64,000 nucleotides of DNA from Faecalibacterium langellae. GTDB taxonomy: Bacteria > Bacillota > Clostridia > Oscillospirales > Ruminococcaceae. The position numbers were made by a program, and so were the translations under genes. Location: positions 1-64,000 of the forward strand of contig NZ_NMTR01000016.1 of assembly GCF_002549775.1 (NCBI RefSeq). The letters run 5' to 3'. Under the pieces are notes generated by a model that saw only the letters and a list, made by a program, of their open reading frames with translations, searched no databases and had not been told where the DNA came from. This document shows, one piece after another, positions 44,369 to 52,988 of this stretch. How positions within the stretch are numbered: position 1 is the first letter of the stretch; each line of letters opens with the position of its first letter.

Positions 44369-44400
44369 AACCCGGAAAAATCCGCAGATTTTTCCGGGTT
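44369..44400 (-). terminator. cysS terminator
   Basis: AACCCGGAAAAATC pairs perfectly with GATTTTTCCGGGTT around four bases, and the minus strand continues into GTTTTTC. It follows the cysS stop by 14 bases. Confidence 0.85.
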
Positions 44401-44414
44401 GCAAATTCAAAAGA

Positions 44415-45812
44415 TTACAGTTTGCTCAGCTGCGGGCCCTGTGCGGTGTCCTTCACGGCCCAGCCCATCTCGGTCAGCTGAGCGCGGATGGCATCGGCGG
44501 TGGCCCAGTCTTTGGCCTTTTTGGCGGCGGCACGCTTCTCCACCAGTTCGGTCACTTCGGCGGGCACCTCGTCCTTCTTGCGGTTGTACAGCAGGCCCAG
44601 CACGCCGGTGATCTCGTCGAACGCAGCGGCGGCGGTCTGCAGGGCGTCCTTGCTGGAAACAGCCGACAGGGTGTTGATCTCCTTGACCAGATCGAACACG
44701 GCAGCCAGAGCGTCCGGGGTGTTCAGGTCGTCGTCCATGGCGGTGCAGAATTTCTGCTTTGCCTCGGCGGCTTTTTCCTTCAGGCTCTCGTCGGTGCCGA
44801 AGTTGCCCTTGCTCAGGGCAAAGTCCAGATTCTCGCGGCAGGTGTACAGGCGCTCCAGACTGTTCTTGCAGCTCTCGATGAGGTCCACAGTGTAGTTCAG
44901 GGGCATGCGGTAGCCGGCCGTCAGCATGAAGTAGCGGATGGGTTCATAGCCGTAGATATTGGCCACGTCACGCACGGTGAAGAAGTTGTGCAGGCTCTTG
45001 GACATCTTCTGATTGTCCACATTGATGAAGCCGTTGTGCATCCAGTAGCGGGCAAAGGTGCAGCCGTTGGCGCACTCGCTCTGCGCAATCTCGTTCTCGT
45101 GGTGCGGGAAGATCAGGTCCTGACCGCCGCAGTGCAGGTCGATGGTCTTGCCCAGATGGGTGCGGCTCATGGCGCTGCACTCGATGTGCCAGCCCGGGCG
45201 GCCCATGCCGTAGGGGCTCTCCCATGCAGGCTCACCGGGCTTTGCGGCCTTCCAGACGGCAAAGTCGGCGGGGTCTTCCTTCAGGTCGTCGTCCATCTGG
45301 CTGCGCAGCTCACGGTTGCCGCTCTCGAGGTCGTCCAGCTTCAGGTGGCTCAGCTTGCCGTATTCAGGGTCGCTCTTGACGCGGAAGTACACATCGCCGT
45401 TCTTGGCAACGTAGGCGTGGCCGGAGTCGATCAGGTCCTTCACGATGTCCAAAATCTGCTGGATGTGCTCGGTGGCGCGGGGCTGCACGGTGGGCTTTTT
45501 GCAGTTCAGGCCGGCGGCGTCCTTGAGGTACTCGGCCTCAAAGCGCTGGGCCACTTCCTTCATGGAGGTGCCCTCCTCCTGGCCCTTCTTGATGAGCTTA
45601 TCGTCGATATCGGTGATGTTGGAAACATAGATCACCTTGTTGCCGCGGTACTCGAGGTAGCGGCGCAGGGTGTCGAACACGATCAGCGGGCGGGCGTTGC
45701 CGATGTGGATATAGTTATAAACGGTCGGGCCGCAGACGTAGATGCGGTATTCACCGGGCACCTGCGGCACGAATTCTTCTTTCTGGCGGGTCAGCGTGTT
45801 GAAAATCTGCAT
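44415..45812 (-). CDS. cysS: cysteinyl-tRNA synthetase
   Basis: A 465-residue class I aminoacyl-tRNA synthetase charging tRNA-Cys. It has the YVCGPTVYNYIHIGNARPLI block (containing the HIGH-like HIGN), zinc-ligating Cys and His residues in GWHIECSAM and CGGQDLIFPHHENEIAQSE, and KMSKS in VDNQKMSKSLHNF. The C-terminal helical domain ends in an ADAIRAQLTEMGWAVKDTAQG segment typical of CysS. AAAGGAG lies upstream of the ATG at 45812; an upstream frame open to 45971 crosses the pflA terminator and is excluded. No T-box leader is present. Confidence 0.97.
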   Translation of the reverse strand: MQIFNTLTRQKEEFVPQVPGEYRIYVCGPTVYNYIHIGNARPLIVFDTLRRYLEYRGNKVIYVSNITDIDDKLIKKGQEEGTSMKEVAQRFEAEYLKDAAGLNCKKPTVQPRATEHIQQILDIVKDLIDSGHAYVAKNGDVYFRVKSDPEYGKLSHLKLDDLESGNRELRSQMDDDLKEDPADFAVWKAAKPGEPAWESPYGMGRPGWHIECSAMSRTHLGKTIDLHCGGQDLIFPHHENEIAQSECANGCTFARYWMHNGFINVDNQKMSKSLHNFFTVRDVANIYGYEPIRYFMLTAGYRMPLNYTVDLIESCKNSLERLYTCRENLDFALSKGNFGTDESLKEKAAEAKQKFCTAMDDDLNTPDALAAVFDLVKEINTLSAVSSKDALQTAAAAFDEITGVLGLLYNRKKDEVPAEVTELVEKRAAAKKAKDWATADAIRAQLTEMGWAVKDTAQGPQLSKL

Positions 45813-45840
45813 GGCTGTTTCTCCTTTACTGTGATTTTCA

Positions 45841-45869
45841 TTATAACGGTGCAGTGCAGGGAAGTCAAG
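45841..45869 (-). promoter_or_regulatory. cysS promoter
   Basis: On the minus strand TTGACT and a perfect TATAAT are separated by 17 bases, about 30 bases before the start. Confidence 0.7.
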
Positions 45870-45919
45870 AAAAAACGACCGTTCCCGGCGCTTTCTGCGC
45901 ACCGGAAACGGTCGTCTTG
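45868..45919 (-). terminator. pflBA terminator
   Basis: On the minus strand AAGACGACCGTTTCCGG pairs with CCGGGAACGGTCGTTTT and continues into a T tract; it lies 12 bases after the pflA stop. Confidence 0.85.
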
Positions 45920-45930
45920 CCAATTGGAAA

Positions 45931-46686
45931 TCAGCCGGGGTAATTCTGCACTTCCAGCAGTTCTTCTGCACGCTTCACCTGCTCCGCGGTGGGCGGCACG
46001 GCATCCGGCAGCGGATAAGGGATGCCCAGCTTCTGCCACTTGAACAGGCCCAGCGTGTGGTAGGGCAGTACCTCCACCCGCTGCACCGTTTTCAGGCTGC
46101 GGATAAAGTCTGCGGTCCTGCGCAGGCCCTCCTCGTCGTCGGTCAGGCCGGGCACCAGCACATGCCGGATCCATAGCGGGATGCCGAGGTCCGAGATGTG
46201 CCGCGCCATGGCAAGGATGTTGGCGTTGTCTTTGCCGGTGAGCTGCCGGTGGCGTTCCGGATCGATCTCCTTCAGGTCGAGAATGACCAGACTGGTGGAC
46301 TTCATCAGCCGGTCGAAACCGGCCAGGTAATCCGGGTCATCGGGCCGGAAGGGCTGCCCGGCGGTATCCAGAGCCGTGTGCACGCCTTTGGAGCGGGCCA
46401 GCTCGAAGAATGCCGTCAGGAACTCCATCTGGCGCAGCGGCTCGCCGCCGCTGACCGTGATGCCTCCCTTTTTGCCCCAGTAGTTGCGGTAGCGGTAGAC
46501 CCGCTGGAACAGCTTTTCTGCCGTCCATTCCTCGCCGCCCTCCGCAGCCCACGTTTCCGGGTTGTGGCAGTATTTGCACCGCAGGGCACACCCCTGCAAA
46601 AACACCACAAAGCGCACACCGGGGCCGTCCACAGAGCCGAAGGATTCCAGCGAGTGGACATAGCCGATGGGGTTACAGGGCTGCAT
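45931..46686 (-). CDS. pflA: pyruvate formate-lyase activating enzyme
   Basis: A 251-residue radical SAM enzyme that installs the glycyl radical on PflB. The CxxxCxxC motif is [14 protein letters not shown] (about residue 31), preceded by [30 protein letters not shown] and the C-terminal [19 protein letters not shown] are family landmarks. The ATG overlaps the last 14 bases of pflB and lacks a strong ribosome binding site, so it is probably translationally coupled. It reads S-adenosylmethionine and a flavodoxin or ferredoxin as cosubstrates. Confidence 0.96.
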   Translation of the reverse strand: MQPCNPIGYVHSLESFGSVDGPGVRFVVFLQGCALRCKYCHNPETWAAEGGEEWTAEKLFQRVYRYRNYWGKKGGITVSGGEPLRQMEFLTAFFELARSKGVHTALDTAGQPFRPDDPDYLAGFDRLMKSTSLVILDLKEIDPERHRQLTGKDNANILAMARHISDLGIPLWIRHVLVPGLTDDEEGLRRTADFIRSLKTVQRVEVLPYHTLGLFKWQKLGIPYPLPDAVPPTAEQVKRAEELLEVQNYPG

Positions 46687-48925
46687 GGCAGGTGCGGGAG
46701 ATAACGTCCATCTGCTGCTCGCGGGTCAGGTCGATGAACTTGACGGCGTAGCCGGAGACGCGGATGGTGAAGTTGGCGTACTCCTCCTTTTCGGGGTGCT
46801 CCATGGCATCCAGCAGCTTCTCCTTGCCAAAGACGTTCACGTTCAGGTGGTGTGCGCCCTGATCGAAGTAGCCGTCCATGACCTGTACCAGATTCTCTAC
46901 CCGCTCGCCTTCGCTGTGGCCCAGAGCGTCCGGGTTGATGGTCTGGGTGTTGGAGATGCCGTCCAGTGCCCAGTGGTAGGGCAGCTTTGCCACCGAGTTC
47001 AGGGAAGCCAGCAGGCCGTTCTGCTCTGCGCCGTAGCTGGGGTTTGCACCGGGAGCAAACGGGGTGAATGCGGCACGGCCGTCGGGCAGCGCGCCGGTGT
47101 ACTTGCCGTACACCACGTTGGAGGTGATGGTCAGGATAGAGGTGGTAGCCTCAGAGTTGCGGTAGGTGTGGCGCTTCTTGATCATCTCCAGGAAGGTGCG
47201 CAGCAGCCACACGCCGATCTCGTCGGCGCGGTCATCATCGTTGCCGTACTTGGGGAAGTCGCCCTCGGTCTCAAAGCCGGTGGCAAGGCCGCACTCGTCA
47301 CGCACTACCTTCACCTTGGCGTACTTGATGGCGCTCAGGGAGTCGATGACGTGGGAGAAGCCTGCAATGCCGGTGGCAAAGGTGCGGCGCACGTCGGTGT
47401 CGATGAGGGCCATCTCGGCTTCCTCATAGTAGTATTTGTCGTGCATATACTGGATCAGGTTCAGCACATTGACGTACAGGCCAGCCAGCCAGTCCAGCAT
47501 CTGGACATACTTGGGCAGCACCTCGTCGTAGTTCAGGTACTCGCTGGTGATGGGGGCATAGTTGGGGCCGCACTGCTCGTGGCTCTTCTCGTCCACACCG
47601 CCGTTGATGGCGTACAGCAGGCACTTGGCAAGGTTGGCGCGGGCACCGAAGAACTGCATCTCCTTGCCGGTCTGGGTGGCAGACACGCAGCAGCAGATGG
47701 AGTAATCATCGCCCCACACGGGCTTCATCACGTCGTCGTTCTCGTACTGGACAGAGCTGGTATCGATGGACACCTTGGCGGCATATTTCTTGAAGCTCTC
47801 CGGCAGGGCGGAGGAGTACAGAACGGTCAGGTTCGGCTCCGGTGCGGGGCCCATGTTTTCCAGCGTGTGCAGGAAGCGGTAGCAGTTCTTGGTGACCATG
47901 CTGCGGCCATCCATGCCGATGCCGCCCACTTCCAGCGTTGCCCACACGGGGTCGCCGGAGAACAGCTGGTTGTAGCTGGGGATGCGGGCAAACTTGACCA
48001 TGCGGAACTTCATGACCATGTGGTCGATCAGCTCCTGAGCCTGGGTCTCGGTCAGGATGCCGTTGTCCAGATCGCGCTGGATATAGATATCCAGGAAGGT
48101 GGAGATGCGGCCCACGCTCATGGCAGCGCCGTTTTGGGTCTTGATGGCGGCAAGATACCCGAAGTACAGCCACTGGCAGGCCTCCTTGGCGTTCTTTGCG
48201 GGCTGAGAGATATCATAGCCGTAGGCCTCGGCCATCTTCTTCATGCCCTTCAGGGCGCTGATCTGGCGGGCGATCTCCTCGCGCAGGCGGATCACGTCGT
48301 CGGTCATGGTGCCGTCGCCGCAGTTGGCAAAGTCCTCCTGCTTGAACTTGATCAGTGCATCGATGCCGTACAGGGCCACGCGGCGGTAGTCGCCCACGAT
48401 GCGGCCGCGGCCGTAGGTGTCCGGCAGGCCGGTGATGATGTGGGTGTGGCGGGCCGCCTTCATCTCAGGGGTGTAGGCATCAAACACAGCCTGATTGTGG
48501 GTGCGGGTGTAGTCGGTAAAGATCTTGTGCAGCTCCTCGCTGGGCTGGTAGCCGTAGGTGGTGCAGGCCTGCTCTGCCATCTTGATGCCGCCGTAGGGCA
48601 TGAAGGCGCGCTTGAGGGGCTTGTCGGTCTGCAGACCCACGATCTGCTCCAGATCCCTCAGGCTTTCATCGATATAGCCGGGGCCGTAAGCAGTCAGGCT
48701 GCTGACCACTTCGGTCTCCATATCCAGCACGCCGCCCTTGGCGCGCTCGGCCTTCTGCAGCTTCTGCAGGGCACCCCACAGCTTGTCGGTCGCCTCGGTG
48801 GGGCCGGCCAGAAAGCTTTCGTCGCCGTCATACGGGGTGTAGTTCTTCTGGATGAAGTCGCGCACATTGACTTCTTCTTTCCAGATGCGGCCCTCAAAGC
48901 CTTCCCACTGTTCAAAATTGATCAT
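46673..48925 (-). CDS. pflB: formate C-acetyltransferase (pyruvate formate-lyase)
   Basis: A 750-residue glycyl-radical enzyme converting pyruvate and coenzyme A to acetyl-CoA and formate. The catalytic cysteine pair lies in [12 protein letters not shown] (about residue 410) and the radical Gly in [11 protein letters not shown] (about 725), with the ending near the usual terminus. The length fits PflB and not the diol dehydratase or choline branches. AAGGAGG precedes the ATG. It is the first gene of pflBA with a leader of about 165 bases. Formate production fits a Faecalibacterium-like fermenter. Confidence 0.97.
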   Translation of the reverse strand: MINFEQWEGFEGRIWKEEVNVRDFIQKNYTPYDGDESFLAGPTEATDKLWGALQKLQKAERAKGGVLDMETEVVSSLTAYGPGYIDESLRDLEQIVGLQTDKPLKRAFMPYGGIKMAEQACTTYGYQPSEELHKIFTDYTRTHNQAVFDAYTPEMKAARHTHIITGLPDTYGRGRIVGDYRRVALYGIDALIKFKQEDFANCGDGTMTDDVIRLREEIARQISALKGMKKMAEAYGYDISQPAKNAKEACQWLYFGYLAAIKTQNGAAMSVGRISTFLDIYIQRDLDNGILTETQAQELIDHMVMKFRMVKFARIPSYNQLFSGDPVWATLEVGGIGMDGRSMVTKNCYRFLHTLENMGPAPEPNLTVLYSSALPESFKKYAAKVSIDTSSVQYENDDVMKPVWGDDYSICCCVSATQTGKEMQFFGARANLAKCLLYAINGGVDEKSHEQCGPNYAPITSEYLNYDEVLPKYVQMLDWLAGLYVNVLNLIQYMHDKYYYEEAEMALIDTDVRRTFATGIAGFSHVIDSLSAIKYAKVKVVRDECGLATGFETEGDFPKYGNDDDRADEIGVWLLRTFLEMIKKRHTYRNSEATTSILTITSNVVYGKYTGALPDGRAAFTPFAPGANPSYGAEQNGLLASLNSVAKLPYHWALDGISNTQTINPDALGHSEGERVENLVQVMDGYFDQGAHHLNVNVFGKEKLLDAMEHPEKEEYANFTIRVSGYAVKFIDLTREQQMDVISRTCHAAL

Positions 48926-48938
48926 TGGAACCTCCTTG

Positions 48939-49004
48939 CTCCATCACGCAGTTAGCGTTTTCTAACTAATGAGCCTTTGAAAAACCGCTCTGCATGGCGG
49001 CTTT
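48939..49004 (-). promoter_or_regulatory. pflB leader hairpins, possible attenuator
   Basis: On the minus strand AAAGCCGC pairs with GCGGTTTT (loop CATGCAGA) and continues into TTTC at 48979-49004. A second hairpin, GTTAG-AAAACG-CTAAC, follows 20 bases later at about 48950-48966. Both lie in the transcribed leader, so the first could cause premature termination. Confidence 0.4.
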
Positions 49005-49099
49005 CTGGGGGCAAAACGGTCTTGAACTGCCGATTGTGGCAGCCCCGACTACAAGGTGTAGACAAAAATGAAAACCTGCCCACAAAATCTTGCGTTATT

Positions 49100-49128
49100 A
49101 TAATAGCAAGAACCACTTTAAAATGCAA
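49100..49128 (-). promoter_or_regulatory. pflB promoter
   Basis: On the minus strand TTGCAT and TATTAT are separated by 17 bases, giving a leader of about 165 bases. Confidence 0.5.
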
Positions 49129-49243
49129 TAGAAAACAAGTGGGTTTTCTTCCAAAGCAAAGGGCTTTCTTTGGGCAGAATGTAGAAAAAGCGCCGAAATC
49201 CCGGCGGTGCACCTATTTTGCGAAAAAAATCGCAAAATAAGGG

Positions 49244-49272
49244 TTGACAAGACTAACCGGCTATGGTATTCT
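49244..49272 (+). promoter_or_regulatory. promoter of the candidate RNA divergent from pflB
   Basis: A perfect TTGACA and TATTCT are separated by 17 bases. No protein gene lies downstream on this strand. Confidence 0.65.
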
Positions 49273-49278
49273 GTTCTC

Positions 49279-49555
49279 GCAACGAGGTTAGACAAATCTA
49301 ACCACGTTGCACCAGAAAAGCGGAAGCCTCTGCAAGGGCTTCTGCGAAAACCGGATCCGCCATGGCAGAGCTGCGGAGCTGTGTCAGGTGATCCCCAATT
49401 CCTCCATTCCATTCTCTTTTTTCAAGTGAGCTGTGGTTTTAGTTTGCTCCCACGGCTCGATGCGCGGCATTCGGTGTGATTGGTACCGCACCAAGTGCAA
49501 AAGAAAAACAAAAACGGGACATGCAGCTTGACCACCTGCGTGCCCCGTTTTTTGT
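49279..49555 (+). ncRNA. candidate structured non-coding RNA
   Basis: A stretch of about 275 bases between a strong promoter (49244-49272) and a terminator (49513-49555), with no credible reading frame. It starts with a near-perfect hairpin, GCAACG and GGTTAGA pairing with TCTAACC and CGTTGC around CAAA (49279-49310). Then come GCGGAAGCC/GGCTTCTGC (about 49319-49344) and a GGTGTG/CGCACC hairpin near 49472-49491. It does not show the signatures of RNase P, tmRNA, SRP or 6S RNA that I can recall. Part of the region might be antisense-acting, but no complementarity was established. Confidence 0.5.
49513..49555 (+). terminator. terminator of the candidate RNA
   Basis: AACGGGACATGCAG pairs with CTGCGTGCCCCGTT (one mismatch, one G-T pair) and is followed by TTTTTGTTTTT. 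Confidence 0.8.
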
Positions 49556-49558
49556 TTT

Positions 49559-49699
49559 TAACTCCTTCAGTCATGGCTGACACCATGCCAGCTCCCTCAA
49601 AGAGGGAGCCCTTGGCAGTGCGGAAAACTTTACGGTTTTGCCAAAGCCCCCCTCATTGAGGGAGGTGGATGCGAGTGCAGCGAGCAGACGGAAGGAGTT
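49559..49699. repeat. dispersed palindromic repeat before a minus-strand membrane gene
   Basis: AACTCCTTC at the left is inverted as GAAGGAGTT at the right, enclosing GCTCCCTCAAAGAGGGAGC, TTGGCA...GCCAA and CCCTCATTGAGGG hairpins. This is the layout of intergenic elements common in Faecalibacterium-like genomes; it directly abuts the stop of the 49700-50158 gene. Confidence 0.6.
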
Positions 49700-50158
49700 T
49701 TATTTCACGATCTCCGCCAGCTTTTGATACACTTCCTCCGCACCGCCCTTGGGCGTTTTGATCTTCACGAACTGGCTGTTCACGATGGCGGTGCCATCGG
49801 AGTAGACGGTGAACAGGAGGTTATTGTTCTCGGCATCATCGTAGTAGCTCACAGTGACGGAATCCACCGGGTATTCGTGGCTGTAGGAGGAATACTGCTG
49901 GTTGAACCGCTTGACACAGGTAAGGCCGGAAAGCACGTTTGCAATCTGCTGATAGGCAGGGTCGTCGGCAGAAAGCAGCTGAACATCCATCTCTGCGGAG
50001 CGGGCAAAGTTCTGAATGTGCTCCACCCGGACACTGGCCTGTGTGCTGGCCTCGATGCTGGATGCAAGGTCGATCTTTGCGGAAGGAAAGATCAGCACCA
50101 GTGCAAGCAGCACTAAAATGACAATGCCGAACCGGGACAGAATGCCTTTTTTCTTCAT
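49700..50158 (-). CDS. small exported or membrane-anchored protein of unknown function
   Basis: A 152-residue protein. An N-terminal helix (GIVILVLLALVLIFPSA, about 10-26) precedes a soluble domain of about 120 residues, probably extracytoplasmic, with an IQNFARSAEMDVQLLSADDPAYQQI segment and beta strands such as VTVSYYDDAENNNLLFTVYSD. I do not recognise a family. The ATG at 50158 is preferred to that at 50167, which is one base from the GGAGG ribosome binding site. It is five bases after the flippase-like gene and presumably works with it at the membrane. Confidence 0.75.
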   Translation of the reverse strand: MKKKGILSRFGIVILVLLALVLIFPSAKIDLASSIEASTQASVRVEHIQNFARSAEMDVQLLSADDPAYQQIANVLSGLTCVKRFNQQYSSYSHEYPVDSVTVSYYDDAENNNLLFTVYSDGTAIVNSQFVKIKTPKGGAEEVYQKLAEIVK

Positions 50159-50163
50159 AAGAG

Positions 50164-51207
50164 TCATGCCTCCTTTGGCAGCTCCGCTCCCATTTGGCCC
50201 AGATGCCGCTGAGCGATGAAGAAGCCCACGGCGCTGGCGGCGAACACCACATAATAGCTGGCGATGCGGTAAAGCATCATCACGCTCATCACCTCGCCGC
50301 GCTCCAGAAAGCTGCCGAACACCAGCAGGAATGCCGTCTCGATGGAGCCCATGCCGGCCACATTGGGCAGGGCGTTGGACAAAAACAGCATCAAGCTGGT
50401 GAGCAGCTGCACCTGCAAAAAGCTCAGAGGGGAAAGCCCCATGAACCGGATGCACAGGTAGGGCAGGCAGAACAGCCCGAACAGCTTGACCGCCTGCAAT
50501 GCCAGAATTTCAGCGCAGCGGGGCTTATCTGCCAGCAGACGGCGGCTCTCCTCGCCCAGAACATCCAGCTGCTGCTGCCAGTCGGCGCGGCGCTGCTGCC
50601 ATTTTTCCGTTTTGGGCAGCAGACGCATCAGCCAGCGGGCAAGGTCCTGCACCAGCGGCGATATGCACACCAACACCAGCACCACAATGATAGCCGCCAC
50701 TACAGCGTATGCCATGGGCAGATAATTCATCACACCGGTGGTGTTGGCGGCAAGCCATCTGTGCTGAAACAGCAGCATCACCGTGGCATACAGCAGCACG
50801 GTGGTTTTGTGGAACACGTACTGCAGGGTCATCAGGCCCACGCCCGGGCCAACCGGCAGGCTGCAGCGGTGCAGATACCATGTCTGCACCGGCACTGCAC
50901 CTGCGCCCAGCGTGACCACATTGCCAAAGGTGCCGCACCACGCGGTATCGATGCCCTGCCAGAGCCTGAAGCCCGGGATGCGGCTGCGCACGATGACCCA
51001 CGCCACGCACCCCTCCAGCAGCGGGTAGCTGAGGCCGATGGCCAGCACCACCAGCACCTGCCATGCGGACAGCTGCGAAAGCGCTGCGGTGATCTCGGCC
51101 CAGTTGTCCTTGAACAGCAGCACGATGATGCCGGTAAGTGCGGCGAGCACCAGCAGCGAGATCACTGTCTTTTTGCGGGAAGGTGCGGCAGAGGCGGGTT
51201 GGCTCAT
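50164..51207 (-). CDS. lysylphosphatidylglycerol synthase-type flippase domain protein
   Basis: A 347-residue protein with about eight membrane helices, matching the lysylphosphatidylglycerol-synthase transmembrane (MprF-like, UPF0104) family. Helix-rich segments such as YPLLEGCVAWVIVRSRI, GNVVTLGAGAVPVQTWYL and the late FLSNALPNVAGMGSIETAFLLVFGSFLE carry the family's conserved GGxGxxE-like region. It lacks the soluble aminoacyl-transferase domain of MprF, so a role in lipid or lipid-linked-glycan flipping is more likely than lysinylation. GAAAGGAG precedes the ATG. Its neighbours are envelope genes. Confidence 0.85.
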   Translation of the reverse strand: MSQPASAAPSRKKTVISLLVLAALTGIIVLLFKDNWAEITAALSQLSAWQVLVVLAIGLSYPLLEGCVAWVIVRSRIPGFRLWQGIDTAWCGTFGNVVTLGAGAVPVQTWYLHRCSLPVGPGVGLMTLQYVFHKTTVLLYATVMLLFQHRWLAANTTGVMNYLPMAYAVVAAIIVVLVLVCISPLVQDLARWLMRLLPKTEKWQQRRADWQQQLDVLGEESRRLLADKPRCAEILALQAVKLFGLFCLPYLCIRFMGLSPLSFLQVQLLTSLMLFLSNALPNVAGMGSIETAFLLVFGSFLERGEVMSVMMLYRIASYYVVFAASAVGFFIAQRHLGQMGAELPKEA

Positions 51208-51319
51208 AGAGAGAACAGGCTCCTTTCAGGCGGAATGATTTGATAAAAGTATAACACACGCGGCCTGTGTCTTTGTGAACGGAACTGGAATTTTCTTGTG
51301 CAATTTTGATGGAATGATA

Positions 51320-51359
51320 AAAAGGCAAGGGCAGATGCGCGCATCGACCCTTGCCTTTA
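51320..51359 (-). terminator. terminator after the glycosyltransferase operon
   Basis: On the minus strand AAAGGCAAGGGT pairs with GCCCTTGCCTTT, with inner GATGCGC/GCGCATC pairing, followed by TTATCA. It lies eight bases after the stop of the 51368-52966 gene. Confidence 0.8.
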
Positions 51360-51367
51360 TCTTGTTT

Positions 51368-52966
51368 TTAGTCTGTTGATTCGTTCACCAGCCGTGTCAG
51401 GGTGGCAACATAGGCTTCGTTGGAATAATATTTCTCGTACATTTTCCGGCAGTCAGCTTTCATGGCGGCCAGCTGTTCCGGATGCAGGATAGCATGCTCC
51501 AGCGCCTGCGCCAGCAGGTCCGGGTCGTCATCCTTGTAAACGAAGCCGTCCACGCCCTCGGTGACGAGCCCGGCGGTGCCGGTGTGCTCCGACACGATGG
51601 ACGGCTTGCCGAAGATCAGGCCTTCGGTGACGAAGGTGGGCATGGGGTCATCGCGGGAGGCGCACACCACGCAGGCGCACTGGTCCATCAGGGATTTGAT
51701 CTCCGGGCGCTCCAGCCGCTTGCGGTAGAACACGGTGTCCGGGTAGTCCTCCACGAGGGTGTCCACGGTGTTCTTGATGTCTTTATCGGCGGCCTTGCCC
51801 ACAAAGAGGAAGGCTGCTTTCTGCCGCACTTCGGGCTTCAGCAGGCGGATGGCGTTGCAGAAGATGTCCTGGCCCTTGCGGGGCTCGAAGGAGCCCACGG
51901 TGACGAACAGCGGCCGCCCGCCCGCATAGGAGATGTCATAGACGGGGAAGGACTCCTGCGCGTAGTCCGGCAGGCCGTAGATGAGCTGTTCGATGGCAAA
52001 ATCCGGCCGGACAGAGTGCATGGCGGCGGTGGCGTGGGAGCCGACGGCGCAGACCTGCACATTGTGTTCCAGTGTTTTCGGGATCTGGTGCGCGATGAAG
52101 GGGTAGCCTGCAAAGGCGTCGTGCAGCCACCACAGCACCGGCACGAAGGATCCGTTCAGGGTGCGCACGGCGGCGGCTTCCACCACCGTGTTGGCCAGCA
52201 CGAAGTCGGCACTGGTGGCAAGGCCCCACAGCGCCGAGTGCATCACGCAGTCGCTTCGGGTGACGACGGCGGCCCCGGCGTCCAGGAACAGCGGCAGTGA
52301 GCCCTCGTCCGAAGGGCCGAGCACCACCACTTCAAAGCCCATGCTGCGCAGCACGGGCACGGCGCTCACCAGCACGATGGGCGCACCGGTCATGGTCAGC
52401 TCGTGGCTGAGGATGACGGCGCGCTTTCCGCCGGCCGAGAACACATCGTCGGCGCACAGCTCCCGACGGAAATGCAGCAGCGCCTGCGGGATGCGCTGGC
52501 AGTTCTCCGCCATGGCGGTGGACAGGCGCAAAAGCTCCGTCACGCTGTCTTTGCCGCGGGCGGCGGCGCGGATGCGGTCCAGCAGCTGCCGCGACACCAT
52601 GGCGCACCGGCTGCAGGGGATGTGCTGGGTGCTCAGGTAAAGGGCGGTGGCCCCGTCAAAGCCGAAGACGGCGTCGCACACCGCAAGGTCGGCCCCGGCC
52701 TGCAAAGCGGCGGCAAAATAGGTCAGGGCGGTGGAGGTGCACTCCACATCCTCGCTGACCAGCAGCACGCCTGCCACAGAATCGGTCAGCTCGCCCTCCA
52801 GCGCCGTCACCAGCCGGAACTTGCGGTGCAGCTGGTTCGCCAGCGAATTTTCCAGCGCCAGATGGCGGCCGGGGGCGTAAACGAGCAGATAGCTGCTCTG
52901 GGTATCGGTGTACACCTGCTTCGTCAGCTGTCTGCGCTGCAGGGCACTGTAACTGCTGTACATCAT
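51368..52966 (-). CDS. glycosyltransferase, GT-B fold (family 4-like)
   Basis: A 532-residue protein. The C-terminal half is a GT4-type nucleotide-sugar domain: FVTVGSFEPRKGQDIFCNAI (GS-F-xxRKG), LFVGKAADKD, then DPMPTFVTEGLIFGKPSIVSEHTGTAGLV with the catalytic-type E in the TEGL segment. The N-terminal half (to about 190) is unusual and includes a region with GVLLVSEDVECTSTALTYFAAAL; the acceptor-side GT-B domain begins at VILSHELTMTGAPIVL. AGAGGAG precedes the ATG. A coiled-coil gene lies 22 bases upstream in the same operon, with an acyltransferase before it. Confidence 0.88.
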   Translation of the reverse strand: MMYSSYSALQRRQLTKQVYTDTQSSYLLVYAPGRHLALENSLANQLHRKFRLVTALEGELTDSVAGVLLVSEDVECTSTALTYFAAALQAGADLAVCDAVFGFDGATALYLSTQHIPCSRCAMVSRQLLDRIRAAARGKDSVTELLRLSTAMAENCQRIPQALLHFRRELCADDVFSAGGKRAVILSHELTMTGAPIVLVSAVPVLRSMGFEVVVLGPSDEGSLPLFLDAGAAVVTRSDCVMHSALWGLATSADFVLANTVVEAAAVRTLNGSFVPVLWWLHDAFAGYPFIAHQIPKTLEHNVQVCAVGSHATAAMHSVRPDFAIEQLIYGLPDYAQESFPVYDISYAGGRPLFVTVGSFEPRKGQDIFCNAIRLLKPEVRQKAAFLFVGKAADKDIKNTVDTLVEDYPDTVFYRKRLERPEIKSLMDQCACVVCASRDDPMPTFVTEGLIFGKPSIVSEHTGTAGLVTEGVDGFVYKDDDPDLLAQALEHAILHPEQLAAMKADCRKMYEKYYSNEAYVATLTRLVNESTD

Positions 52967-52988
52967 GCTACACTCCTCTGCGCTCAGA

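Noticed and set aside
49286-49303. GGTTAGACAAATCTAACC considered as a DtxR/IdeR-type operator
   Set aside because: It is better explained as the upper part of the larger hairpin formed with GCAACG/CGTTGC at the candidate RNA's 5' end; the spacing and flanks differ from the IdeR consensus.
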